A stretch of 64,000 nt of DNA from Pseudoalteromonas rubra (GTDB lineage: Bacteria; Pseudomonadota; Gammaproteobacteria; Enterobacterales; Alteromonadaceae), in the NCBI RefSeq assembly GCF_000967655.1, contig NZ_JXYA01000010.1, forward strand, positions 62,001 to 126,000, in the 5' to 3' direction. Position numbers and translations under genes: made by a program. A model generated the notes under the pieces. It was not told where the DNA came from. It ran no database searches and saw only the letters and a program-made list of their open reading frames with translations. Positions 28,550-38,066 of this stretch are shown here, piece after piece. How positions within the stretch are numbered: position 1 is the first letter of the stretch; each line of letters begins with the position of its first letter.

Positions 28550-28902
28550 CGTAGTTTAAAATGAACACCTGAGCTTTCAAATTCTATGCTCCCAAAGCCA
28601 CCTACCACCTTGAAATATGATTGATTCTTTTCAAAGTAGTCGATGTTTCCGTAGTCTTTTGAACCGTCAAGGTCTATGGTCGGCTGTATATCATTTTGAT
28701 TCAAGAGCCCACTAATACTTAACACACCCTCAAAAAGAAGAGATCCCAAACGATAGCAAGTATGCTCACCTATTTGTGGAGCTTCATAATATTTAGACTC
28801 CGGCCAGATGCTAAACTCTAGTTCAATTTCAAGAGTTTGATCATTGTAGTGCCAACCCAAAACAAATGAATCCTGAAGGTCTACACCTACGAGAAAATCC
28901 AT
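28543..28902 (-). CDS. Integron cassette protein of unknown function (119 aa)
   Basis: 119 residues from the ATG at 28902, with GGAG six bases upstream; upstream in-frame starts would run into the preceding attC. It is acidic and rich in aromatic residues (MDFLVGVDLQDSFVLGWHYN), with no signal peptide or membrane helix. I do not recognise the family. Compact, beta-rich cassette proteins of this kind are sometimes immunity proteins, but nothing here shows that. The stop codon sits inside the R'' end of its attC, as is usual for cassettes. Confidence 0.75.
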   Translation of the reverse strand: MDFLVGVDLQDSFVLGWHYNDQTLEIELEFSIWPESKYYEAPQIGEHTCYRLGSLLFEGVLSISGLLNQNDIQPTIDLDGSKDYGNIDYFEKNQSYFKVVGGFGSIEFESSGVHFKLRT

Positions 28903-29034
28903 ATTTTTCTCCAAATACATACGCCCAGTTAAGGGGTGAAGCACGCAATACCGATGTTACTGCATGGCACTTCAACACCGAAATCACCGCATGCCAAAAA
29001 TGCCACGCGTGCTGAATCCCTCTTGAACTGTTTG

Positions 29035-30236
<1,202 letters not shown>

Positions 30237-30245
30237 TTGTTAGGC

Positions 30246-30533
30246 TTATTCTGCCATAGAGTTCATAGTCTTACGTCGTTTTGCTTGAATAATTACGAAT
30301 GTTTGAGGTGTTGTTGTACTATCACATTTAATAACTTCTAGTGGACATTCATTTGGTTCTAAATCATAAATCTCTTGCCAATTTTCTAAAATTTCTCGCC
30401 AGACAACATTCGTGATTCTTTCTTTGTTGAACCACGATGCTAGTTCCCACCTATCTATGATGCAGAACCCTTGATGCCACAGTTGATCAAGCTTAGTTTC
30501 CAACGCAATTTTATATCTTTTCTGTAAAGCCAT
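30246..30533 (-). CDS. Integron cassette protein of unknown function (95 aa)
   Basis: 95 residues from the ATG at 30533, with AGAGGA eight bases upstream. The first half is helical with conserved-looking tryptophans (KLDQLWHQGFCIIDRWELASWFNKERI), suggesting a small DNA- or protein-binding domain. The second half is less ordered. I do not recognise the family. Its stop codon TAA is followed at once by GCCTAAC, the R'' core of the attC split by the IS. Confidence 0.72.
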   Translation of the reverse strand: MALQKRYKIALETKLDQLWHQGFCIIDRWELASWFNKERITNVVWREILENWQEIYDLEPNECPLEVIKCDSTTTPQTFVIIQAKRRKTMNSMAE

Positions 30534-30642
30534 TTCAAAATCCTCTTGATAGATGCTGAAGATCATTAAAACACATAAGAAAAAATATGCAAATTTAATT
30601 TTTTTTATATTTATGTAGCGAAATTTACAGCTTAATCCGATA

Positions 30643-30770
30643 GCCTAACGCCTTGCTAACAAGCGATAACGCCATTCCGCTTAACTTTAATATTGTGCCT
30701 TAAACAAGGAAACCATATTGAGACTGAGATCGCCAAGCGTTAGGAGTCTTTGTTAAGCAATTTGTTAGGG
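30643..30770 (-). other. Integron attC site of the 194-residue cassette (attC1)
   Basis: On the minus strand the site runs from CCCTAACAAATTGCTTAACAA (containing the stop codon of the upstream gene) to TTGTTAGCAAGGCGTTAGGC. The ends pair as imperfect inverted repeats with the TTGCT spacer conserved, and GTTAGGC matches the R' consensus. The length is about 128 bp. Confidence 0.8.
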
Positions 30771-31349
30771 CTTTGTTTTAAAGAATTTTTCTTCCGCTTT
30801 ATCCAAGAACGATTGGTAGTAAGTTAATCCTAACTCTGCTATTTCAACGGGATGAGTCGATTTGAGTGCTACTCCCATATGTTCTCTTGGTGGATTATAC
30901 CAATTACCCGAGTTTTTAATTTTTAAAGCAACAACTGTTGGCGGGTGATCTGCTACTATCATCGGATCTCCCTCGTAGTGAACCACCTGTCCGTTTACAA
31001 TGCGCATATCTTTAATATGACCACCATTTGGGTTAACGAAATTCATAGTGCGGTGACCAGGTTTAACTTCAGTCACCTCTTGTATTGAGTGGTTGTCTGC
31101 ATCACGAGCTTGCTTAAGATACTTTAGTAATTGGTCTTTACGGCGATCTTTAGAAAATTGACCTTGCCATGGTTGAAAAGTATTCCGACAATGTTGGCAA
31201 CCACGCTCCGCCTTGTTCCAAACTTTCTCTAGACTATTGAGAAAGCTTCGCCACTCTTCTTCGAATATCTCGAAATTGTCGGCGGACTTCATGTTTTCAA
31301 TAGCTCTTTTGGCAGATCTGAGCTCTGCTTTTGCAGCTTTTAAAGTCAT
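30765..31349 (-). CDS. Integron cassette protein with coiled coil and CxxC (194 aa)
   Basis: 194 residues from the ATG at 31349, which has AAGGA seven bases upstream; a GTG at 31400 without a ribosome-binding site would add 17 residues. The N-terminal 35 residues form a Lys/Glu/Ala coiled coil. A CQHC near residue 52 may bind metal. The rest is polar with a short His/Pro-rich middle region. I do not recognise the family. The stop codon is inside the attC core. Confidence 0.72.
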   Translation of the reverse strand: MTLKAAKAELRSAKRAIENMKSADNFEIFEEEWRSFLNSLEKVWNKAERGCQHCRNTFQPWQGQFSKDRRKDQLLKYLKQARDADNHSIQEVTEVKPGHRTMNFVNPNGGHIKDMRIVNGQVVHYEGDPMIVADHPPTVVALKIKNSGNWYNPPREHMGVALKSTHPVEIAELGLTYYQSFLDKAEEKFFKTKP

Positions 31350-31409
31350 TTCAATTTCCTTCACTTTCTCTCTGAGCCCTAACAACTTATTCTGCACCAC
31401 TATGGTAGT

Positions 31410-31546
31410 TTATAACACACCAAAGCGGCGCATATTACATACCTTCAGAATTCCACCAATAATTGCTAATATAAACAGGCAGATAACACGACAGCAAATT
31501 CCAGCTTGTCACTTTACCCAAAGCGGCGAGTAATAATGTTATAGGA
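31410..31546 (-). other. Possible further attC-like site upstream of the cassette array
   Basis: Limited by TATAAC and GTTATA ends, the terminal bases of some VCRs, and containing the 11-base motif CCAAAGCGGCG twice (31418 and 31519) in the same direction. The internal pairing is poor, so this is a weak candidate. Confidence 0.3.
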
Positions 31547-31703
31547 CAAAATCAGGCACTTTGTAAAAAGGCTTACATAGTTTTGTTCGCTACCGACTCC
31601 CTTTCTTCGCTCTAGGCCGCACTTAGGGCATTTACTTTAACTCATCTTGGGGCAGAAACGAGTTACGCTTTTAGGTCCGCTTCTGGCACAAAGCTCCTAC
31701 TCA

Positions 31704-31743
31704 CTGTCAGATCAGATTCAACCCTAAAAATCAGATCTGACAG
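31704..31743. repeat. 14-bp inverted repeat
   Basis: CTGTCAGATCAGAT and ATCAGATCTGACAG pair at 13 of 14 positions around a 12-base A-rich loop. It lies in the gene-free 31400-31818 stretch. No T-run is present; a fold or protein-binding site is possible. Confidence 0.6.
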
Positions 31744-31818
31744 TTCAAGTTAAGACTGATTCATGAATAGTCTCCAAGCAAAGCGAGCTTTAGTGCCAAG
31801 CGTGCGTAACTTTGTTGG

Positions 31819-32193
31819 TTACGACTGATTCATAATGACCATAAACTGTCGTGCAATCCTGAGAGTATCTTCGACCTGAGCTTTAGCTTTGTTATTACAC
31901 GGTATTTCTTGAGAACGCTCATGCATTTTAACATCGACAAATGTGTTGGCCCCACTCCCCATATTGTTCATTGGGTGTGCAAGGATGAGTTGTCCAGCTT
32001 TCTTAGACGCCACTTCGAGCTCATTGCGTACATTTGGTTTTAAGTACTTACATTTTTCATCCAAATGGATACTAAGACGGTTATGTTGTTGCATTTCCAC
32101 AATTTTATCAAAGAAAGCCCGCTCCATATCTGCTGAGCCTGCAAAACTTGCAGCAGATGTTAAGGCAGCAGCTGCCAATAGTAACTTTTTCAT
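31819..32193 (-). CDS. Small exported protein of unknown function, paralogue A
   Basis: 124 residues; signal peptide MKKLLLAAAALTSAASFAGSA. The mature part is helical with a conserved block IHLDEKCKYL and a second cysteine in IPCNN, likely a disulfide. It shares the order VEMQQH - HLDEKCKYL - AHPMN - C with the neighbouring protein at 32216, so the two arose by duplication. No family recognised. It follows its paralogue by 22 bases, and both are minus-strand. Confidence 0.72.
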   Translation of the reverse strand: MKKLLLAAAALTSAASFAGSADMERAFFDKIVEMQQHNRLSIHLDEKCKYLKPNVRNELEVASKKAGQLILAHPMNNMGSGANTFVDVKMHERSQEIPCNNKAKAQVEDTLRIARQFMVIMNQS

Positions 32194-32215
32194 TAAGGTC
32201 CTTTTTTCCTTGCAG

Positions 32216-32575
32216 TTATTGATAGTGTTTTAAAATGATTTTTGCGATATCAATTTTACTTTGCACGTATGTCTCGACACCTTCGTCGCAATGATATAAC
32301 TCAGCACGTTCTTTCATCGTCGCAGAGAGAAACGGGTTGCCCAGTGACTTAACCTTATTAAGTGGATGAAGCGTAATCTCATCCCCCAAAGCTTTAATGG
32401 CCTGATCTAGCAGCAGACGATCCGAGGAGCTCAAGAACTTACACTTATCATCGAGATGTGCAGCCAGGAAGCTATGTTGTTGGATTTCGACATACTTGTC
32501 TAAGACTTCGGCTTCGCTCTCTTGGGACTGTGTCCCCAGACTTATTAGCAGTAAGGGGACAGCCAGGTACTTCAT
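32216..32575 (-). CDS. Small exported protein of unknown function, paralogue B
   Basis: 119 residues; signal peptide to GTQSQ. The blocks VEIQQHSFLAAHLDDKCKFL, LHPLNKV and YHCDEG match paralogue A in order and spacing. Two cysteines are conserved between them. Probably periplasmic; function unknown. First gene of a two-gene unit. Confidence 0.72.
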   Translation of the reverse strand: MKYLAVPLLLISLGTQSQESEAEVLDKYVEIQQHSFLAAHLDDKCKFLSSSDRLLLDQAIKALGDEITLHPLNKVKSLGNPFLSATMKERAELYHCDEGVETYVQSKIDIAKIILKHYQ

Positions 32576-32668
32576 TTGTGGATCCCTAAAATTTCAATTT
32601 ATTACAATGCCAGATTGGCGAACTCATCACCAAAACCTGCAGCCGGTTACTTCACCGGGTATTTTTAC

Positions 32669-32749
32669 TAGATGTGAACTTATTCAGCACACATACCACT
32701 TCCGTTATTTGGTATGTAAGAAGCAGTGAAGCGGCGACATTATCGCCAT
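32669..32749 (-). pseudogene. 5' remnant of a small membrane-protein gene
   Basis: Minus-strand ATG at 32749 starts MAIMSP, corresponding to MEIMIVAS of the intact gene at 37108. A one-base shift leads to a stop after 14 codons. The remnant ends at the repeat boundary. Confidence 0.65.
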
Positions 32750-32882
32750 TATTACGCACTGATAAAACCATTATCTGAGTAACCCCCTGATATTTATGAC
32801 TCAAATCAATATGGTGACCACACAAGGAACTGCCAGCTCTGGTTTACTTAATTTATTTCATCAAAAACGAACCGAATAACAA
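32669..32882. repeat. Direct repeat, left copy (with gene remnant)
   Basis: Matches 37029-37240 over about 210 bases, for example GATGTGAAC, AGCACACATACCACTTCCGTTATTT and CCGAATAACAA. The part 32669-32749 is a frameshifted remnant of the first 27 or so codons of the small membrane-protein gene at 36842; the rest matches its upstream region. The two copies bracket the regulator and serine hydrolase genes. Confidence 0.75.
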
Positions 32883-32963
32883 GTAACCCCCGTGCTGGGC
32901 AGACAAAGCCTGTCTATTTGGCATAAGTGTCGGTGCCCCTGTTTTACTTTACCGCCAGCCAGG

Positions 32964-35069
32964 CTAACGCAGCTCCAGTGTCACAATATCCTTGTCTGCT
33001 TCAAGATCTGAATAAACAACCCCAGCTTCATTAAAGTCCGACACAATGCCATCAGGGGCAGGAAGAGTACGTATCAACTGCGAGGTTTTACCCTCTGTTG
33101 ATATTTGCCTTAGGTGATACACAGACGCGCTATGTTCTATGAGCAGCCACAGCGCATTTTTATGCCATTTGTGCGCGACGATCCGTTGATGCTCTGGTGC
33201 AGCAAAAATGGTTTGTCCATTTCCTCTTTGTACCCCGCGTTTAGTCACCACAAAGTGCCCGGCGTTGGTCACCACGAGCCTCCCTTTTTTCAGTGTGCGC
33301 TTATGTATGGGGTCGTGACCCTCTGCATACTCAAACCACAGAGTTTCATCCGCGCTCTTGCGTTCAAATAAAATACGCGACCCTTGGTCCAGCCACTGAG
33401 TCGGAGTGCCAACAATCTGAGTTTCATTAACTGCTTGGTGATTATTTTGCTGCCACTCAACCGTGGTCAATAACCCGTTTCGTGCAAACGCGAGCTTAGT
33501 TTCATTTTCATTCCATACTGGCTGGGATAAAGCAAGGTGTTGCTGTTGATTTGCATAGACTAACCATTCACGTCCGTCAGTCAGCGCTTTAACAAATATT
33601 TGCGCATACCCATTGCGGTTTGAGACAAATGTTACATATTTGCCTGACGGAGAAAGACTGACTAGCCACGTATGACGATTCGAATTGCTAAGGCGCTGCG
33701 CTTCGCCCTGTTCATACCAATGAATATAGGCGTCACCCTGCAGTTTTGTCTGTGTAAAAGTGAGTAATTTACCATTGGGTGAAACACTTGGAAAATGCAG
33801 AAAATCGTAATTTTCAAACGCAATATCTTTAAGCTGATTGCTTTCATCCAGAAATTGCAGATGTTTGCCATCACTCAGTAAGTAGCCATTTAGCGCTTCA
33901 ACATAGTTAATGAAGTACCAATTAGGCCCAAGATCTGCAATCACCTCACTTTTCCCATCCGTCAGGCTGAACCTTTTAATGATTGAGTGCCGCTGCCGAT
34001 CAAAACCCAGCACAGTGAGTGAGTTTTTATCAGCTGATAGTGCAATACGATAAGGGTTAAACTGCTCAGTGGGACTGAGCAAAACCTCTGTTTTCCCAGT
34101 GTTTAAATCACCAAGATAGATGCGGTTGACTGCTTCATGCTTTGCCAGGAAGTATACATTCTGGCCCAATGTCACGAACGTGCTGATACCAATTTTCCCG
34201 GCCAGGTCAAAATGAATCTGACGGGATTCCACCTGAAAATGACTGTCAAACAACACACTCTCAAACTGCAAGTGGTCAGGCTGCTGAACTGCATACACCA
34301 GACGATATCCAGCTGATGCAGGGTTGGCTTCAGCCCAGGAAAAATAACGGATATCTGCATTGTGCTCCCATATTTTTTGGCTATGAGAACGATCAGCGGC
34401 AGTGAGCCAAATCTCAGTGGCATTTGGGTCGTCAGCGTTCGCTTTTAAATACACGATTGCTTTGCTGTCTGGCGTAAACCGGCTGTAATACTCATTTTGC
34501 GGGCTTGCCGTTAAAGGCTGAATATTTTCAACTTCAGGTGGATTCGAAGCCGAACTTTGAAGCATGACTGAAAACAACCAAATACATATCAGTGCAACCG
34601 AGCTAACGGTGAGCACCATTGTTTTTAGATGTCCTTTTTCGCGCCTGGGTTGCTGCAAAGTTGAAGAGAGTGTCTGTTGCTCTGATGAGAGTGAACCTCG
34701 CTCGGCAACATGACGTACGTCAGCATACAATGCATACCCTCTTTTGGGGTGAGTCTTTAGTACTGTTTTATCATGGTCATTCAGTGCAATTCTGATTTGA
34801 CTAATGGCCCTTCGGATCGAAACCGGGCTATAGATAGAGCGAGGCCATACATGCGAAAAAATTGTCTGTGGGCTTAACACCGCGTTTGCATTGTTCGCCA
34901 ACATGACGAGTACATCCATTACTTTTGGTTCAAGACGCGACACCAACTGACCCTGGAACAGCTCTCCGGTGTAAGGTGACACCCGCGTTTCATTAAGCCA
35001 AAACTGCGCTTTATCAGACTCATCGAGATTGTCATTCAGCTCTGATTGGCTTGGGCCGTTCAAGTTCAA
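32964..35069 (-). CDS. CadC/ToxR-like membrane regulator with beta-propeller sensor
   Basis: 701 residues. Residues 20-117 are an OmpR/PhoB-type winged helix (LEPKVMDVLVMLANN, then VSIRRAISQIRIALND and KTHPKRGYAL). One membrane helix lies at about 149-170. The periplasmic part is a TolB/WD40-like propeller with repeats such as RFTPDSKAIVYLKA, FPSVSPNGKLLTFTQ and SLSPSGKYVTFVSNRNG. Such proteins sense outside the inner membrane and bind DNA directly. The gene is divergent from an exported serine hydrolase 160 bases away, the most likely target. Confidence 0.88.
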   Translation of the reverse strand: MNLNGPSQSELNDNLDESDKAQFWLNETRVSPYTGELFQGQLVSRLEPKVMDVLVMLANNANAVLSPQTIFSHVWPRSIYSPVSIRRAISQIRIALNDHDKTVLKTHPKRGYALYADVRHVAERGSLSSEQQTLSSTLQQPRREKGHLKTMVLTVSSVALICIWLFSVMLQSSASNPPEVENIQPLTASPQNEYYSRFTPDSKAIVYLKANADDPNATEIWLTAADRSHSQKIWEHNADIRYFSWAEANPASAGYRLVYAVQQPDHLQFESVLFDSHFQVESRQIHFDLAGKIGISTFVTLGQNVYFLAKHEAVNRIYLGDLNTGKTEVLLSPTEQFNPYRIALSADKNSLTVLGFDRQRHSIIKRFSLTDGKSEVIADLGPNWYFINYVEALNGYLLSDGKHLQFLDESNQLKDIAFENYDFLHFPSVSPNGKLLTFTQTKLQGDAYIHWYEQGEAQRLSNSNRHTWLVSLSPSGKYVTFVSNRNGYAQIFVKALTDGREWLVYANQQQHLALSQPVWNENETKLAFARNGLLTTVEWQQNNHQAVNETQIVGTPTQWLDQGSRILFERKSADETLWFEYAEGHDPIHKRTLKKGRLVVTNAGHFVVTKRGVQRGNGQTIFAAPEHQRIVAHKWHKNALWLLIEHSASVYHLRQISTEGKTSQLIRTLPAPDGIVSDFNEAGVVYSDLEADKDIVTLELR

Positions 35070-35229
35070 AATACTGTATTCCTTACTTATTTTTTCTTAA
35101 TCAAATCCGTACGAAACCTTAATGCTTTGTGCATCGCCAAAAGTACAATGCACAGGCACATTGCTCGTGAAACGCTAAATTAGCACGATTTATCTATCGA
35201 TTCTAACGACAAAACAAAGGCAGGTAATA

Positions 35230-36702
35230 ATGAACAGTGAGCGATTAGTGCATTCATCCAGGTTTGCTTTAATGGGTATTCTCACCTTTTTAATGCTAAC
35301 GAGTGCAAATTTATTGGCAAATGAAGAGCAGAGTTTTGACAAACCTGCACACTTGCAAGCATTGATTGAAATGTTGCAAAGCCCTAAATCAGAGGCCATA
35401 GAACACTACGTCGATTTGTATTTTCATTCAGACGCACTGAATAGATGGGGAGGAGAAGGAAGACAAAGGTACATTGGCTGGCTTAAGTCTGTTAAACACC
35501 GTCATCAGTCAATGCAAGTTCATAAAACTCTGCCGCAAGACCCAGAGCGCTCAACAGTAAGGGGCAACATGCTCTCAAAAAGTACAGAGCTGATTTACAC
35601 AGTCACCGCAAACCTCTCGACTGAGAAACCGCATAAAGTAACCGGGCTTTACCTAACCCCACAACAGCCAAGCATTTTGAGCAATAACCAGCGCTTAACC
35701 AAAGCTGAGTTAGCAGAAAAACTGAGTGAATATATCAATAAAATAGCAAACAACGGAGCTTTCTCGGGTACTGTCCTATTGGCAGACAGTGAGGGCGTGT
35801 TATATCAAAGCGCAAAAGGGCTCGCTGAGCGACGCTTTAGCGTGCCTAATAATCTCCAAACTAAGTTTAACCTGGGGAGTATTAGCAAAATGTTCACCGG
35901 AGTCAGTGTGCTACAGCTCGTTGAAGCGGGAAAGCTATCATTGCAGGATCCGGTGGTGAAATACCTTAACAGGGATTACTTTGGCAAAGGCGCATTTGAA
36001 AAGGTCACCATTGCACATCTGCTCAGCCATACTTCAGGGCTGGGTTATCCGAGCTATCCGAAAACCCATCCTAATGATTTACGCAATCTGAGCGATCATT
36101 TACCTTTTTTAAAGTACCTGCCGCTTACAGCCGAACCCGGCACACGCTTCAGGTACAGTAATGAGGGGATGATTTTATTAGGATTAGTCATAGAGTCCAT
36201 AACTCAGGAGTCTTACGATACTTATGTAAAAGAGCACATATTCGACAAAGCTGGGATGCCTAACACGGGTAACTATGATGTTGATGGCGTAACGCCAAAT
36301 ATGGCAATGGGATATTTCTACTCCGACAAATTAAACTCCATGCAATCTAACTGGTTTATTCATGCAATTAAAGGAAACTCAGCAGGCGGTAGCTATTCCA
36401 CCATTAAAGACCTTTATGCTTTCTCCAAGACATTGACCAGCCACAAGTTACTGTCGAGTCATTATAGCGAATTGGCCTACAGCGCAAAGCCTGAATTCAA
36501 TTCAGCTCGCTATGGTTATGGATTTGGTATCTGGGAGGGTAAAAACGGCAAAGTCATAGGACACAGCGGCGCATTCATTGGGGTCAGTGCAGAATTTAGG
36601 GTTTTTCTGGAAAAGGACTTAGTGCTGATTATTCTCGCTAACCAGGATGACGCCACGACGCCTGTACTGACCGTTGCCAATTATCTAATTGAGCATTTAT
36701 AG
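35230..36702 (+). CDS. Exported serine hydrolase of the class C beta-lactamase family
   Basis: 490 residues; signal peptide to LLANEE. Residues 35-150 form a separate N-terminal region without clear homology. The catalytic domain has S217-I-S-K220 (nucleophile and base), Y309-S-N311 and GHSG near residue 438, the class C/DD-peptidase triad of motifs, plus HLLSHTSGLG typical of this family. Members include esterases, D-amino-peptidases and carboxypeptidases; true cephalosporin hydrolysis is unusual at this distance. AGG precedes the ATG. Probably regulated by the divergent CadC-like protein. Confidence 0.88.
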   Translation: MNSERLVHSSRFALMGILTFLMLTSANLLANEEQSFDKPAHLQALIEMLQSPKSEAIEHYVDLYFHSDALNRWGGEGRQRYIGWLKSVKHRHQSMQVHKTLPQDPERSTVRGNMLSKSTELIYTVTANLSTEKPHKVTGLYLTPQQPSILSNNQRLTKAELAEKLSEYINKIANNGAFSGTVLLADSEGVLYQSAKGLAERRFSVPNNLQTKFNLGSISKMFTGVSVLQLVEAGKLSLQDPVVKYLNRDYFGKGAFEKVTIAHLLSHTSGLGYPSYPKTHPNDLRNLSDHLPFLKYLPLTAEPGTRFRYSNEGMILLGLVIESITQESYDTYVKEHIFDKAGMPNTGNYDVDGVTPNMAMGYFYSDKLNSMQSNWFIHAIKGNSAGGSYSTIKDLYAFSKTLTSHKLLSSHYSELAYSAKPEFNSARYGYGFGIWEGKNGKVIGHSGAFIGVSAEFRVFLEKDLVLIILANQDDATTPVLTVANYLIEHL

Positions 36703-36841
36703 TGCCAAGCTAACTAGATGCGAAGCTGTGCTTAGACGAAAGCTTTGCAAGCTCGGGTGTGGGGAATGTTTGCAGCCCCATACCGATATGAACTACCCCA
36801 TGACGCTCCATACAGCACAGGCACCTCGTTGGCCTTGGACC

Positions 36842-37108
36842 TTAGTAGTCATTTTCACTCGCAGCCACATAACACTTGATGCCAACCATGACCGCGCTTG
36901 CAATAGAAATCAAAAACACAATGACTTCGAGATAAGGTTCATCATACTCCCGATTGCTAAGCACTAAATAGCTTACTAGGTTGAACACTAAAAAGGTGGT
37001 CACACTGCCAACAAAAAACGATTTCTTAGATGTGAACTTTTTTAGCACACATACCACTTCCGTTATTTTGTACGTCAGAAGTAGTGAAGCGACGATCATT
37101 ATTTCCAT
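36842..37108 (-). CDS. Small two- or three-helix membrane protein of unknown function
   Basis: 88 residues; hydrophobic segments at about 3-20, 34-52 and 60-80, separated by short charged stretches. No family recognised. The ribosome-binding site (GTGAG) is weak. A decayed 5' copy exists at 32669, evidence that the frame was once mobile or duplicated. Confidence 0.55.
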   Translation of the reverse strand: MEIMIVASLLLTYKITEVVCVLKKFTSKKSFFVGSVTTFLVFNLVSYLVLSNREYDEPYLEVIVFLISIASAVMVGIKCYVAASENDY

Positions 37109-37240
37109 TATTACTCACTTATAAAGCTGTAATCTGAGTCCCCCCCAGATATATAATTCAAATCAAGTTGATGGCCAGACAAGGAACTGCTTAAACTGTC
37201 TTGCCCGATTTACTTTGTAAAAAGACTAACCGAATAACAA
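37029..37240. repeat. Direct repeat, right copy
   Basis: Partner of 32669-32882. It covers the 5' part of the small membrane-protein gene and the upstream gene-free region. Confidence 0.75.
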
Positions 37241-37537
37241 CACCACAGTTCCCAAAAGAAATATACGGGTGTTTCAGTAATCCTTGCGCGCACTGGTAGT
37301 GCTGGGTGTCTGCTTGCTTTAGCTTATTTTGCTAATCTTCACTCAATGGTTTCATTTAAAATCGCTTTCAGTCGTTTACAACCTCCCTTTAACAGGCATT
37401 AAAACGCACAACCCAAGACTTTAAAATTGCAAAATAATCAATAAAAACAACACATTGACACAAATATTAAAATCTAATAGCATTGCGATCGGTAATAGAA
37501 AATACCATAAATAGACATTCAATAAGGAGTTGTTTAA
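37241..37537. other. Gene-free stretch before the 157-aa exported protein
   Basis: AT-rich; presumably the promoter of the following gene. No reading frame, repeat or confident promoter seen. Confidence 0.45.
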
Positions 37538-38011
37538 ATGAATAAAATGTCTGCTTCTGCTCTACTTTTATCTACCCTGGTAATGAGTGGCCAATCATTC
37601 GCTACCGATTATAATATCACCAAAGAAAGACAACCTAATAGAATGCTGGTATTAAGCTCTGCTGGTGGACTTTCCAGTGAGTTATTTTATGTATTGAACA
37701 TGGATTTAAGAGATATTCCATATAGAGACAAAACAGGGACAATCACAGGTATCAGCTACGTCTCTGCAAATTTCTCAGAGTCGACCACCGAAACGGCTGA
37801 GTTGTGCTACTATCGAGCGTATACCAATAACCCTATTAAGTGTGTTGAGATACAGCCAAATTCTTCAGGTCATGTGACCGCATTTAATGGCTTTGAATTC
37901 AAAGCGGGTATTACAGCATCAATCGTGCATCGTGTAGATGCAACAGGTAGTTTCCATTACCTTGAGCCGAACAGAAAGGAAAGTGTGACATTCCACTATT
38001 CGGCCAACTAA
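37538..38011 (+). CDS. Exported protein of unknown function (157 aa)
   Basis: 157 residues; signal peptide to SFATD. The mature part looks like a single beta-sandwich (MLVLSSAGGLSSELFYVLNMDL, TETAELCYYRAY, GITASIVHRVDA) with one disulfide-capable cysteine pair (LCYYR, IKCVE). No family recognised. AAGGAG precedes the ATG; a terminator follows the stop. Confidence 0.72.
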   Translation: MNKMSASALLLSTLVMSGQSFATDYNITKERQPNRMLVLSSAGGLSSELFYVLNMDLRDIPYRDKTGTITGISYVSANFSESTTETAELCYYRAYTNNPIKCVEIQPNSSGHVTAFNGFEFKAGITASIVHRVDATGSFHYLEPNRKESVTFHYSAN

Positions 38012-38022
38012 GTCAAATTTAG

Positions 38023-38041
38023 CCCCTTATTTAATAAGGGG
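38023..38041 (+). terminator. Probable terminator
   Basis: CCCCTTAT pairs with ATAAGGGG around TTA, then TTATCTCATTTTT. Confidence 0.7.
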
Positions 38042-38066
38042 TTATCTCATTTTTGGGACAGTAAAT

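Noticed and set aside
31704..31743. Inverted repeat as a terminator
   Set aside because: No T-run on either strand and no gene ending close by.
36689..36967. 92-aa + strand frame after the serine hydrolase
   Set aside because: Overlaps the hydrolase end and the minus-strand membrane-protein gene; basic, irregular composition and no ribosome-binding site.
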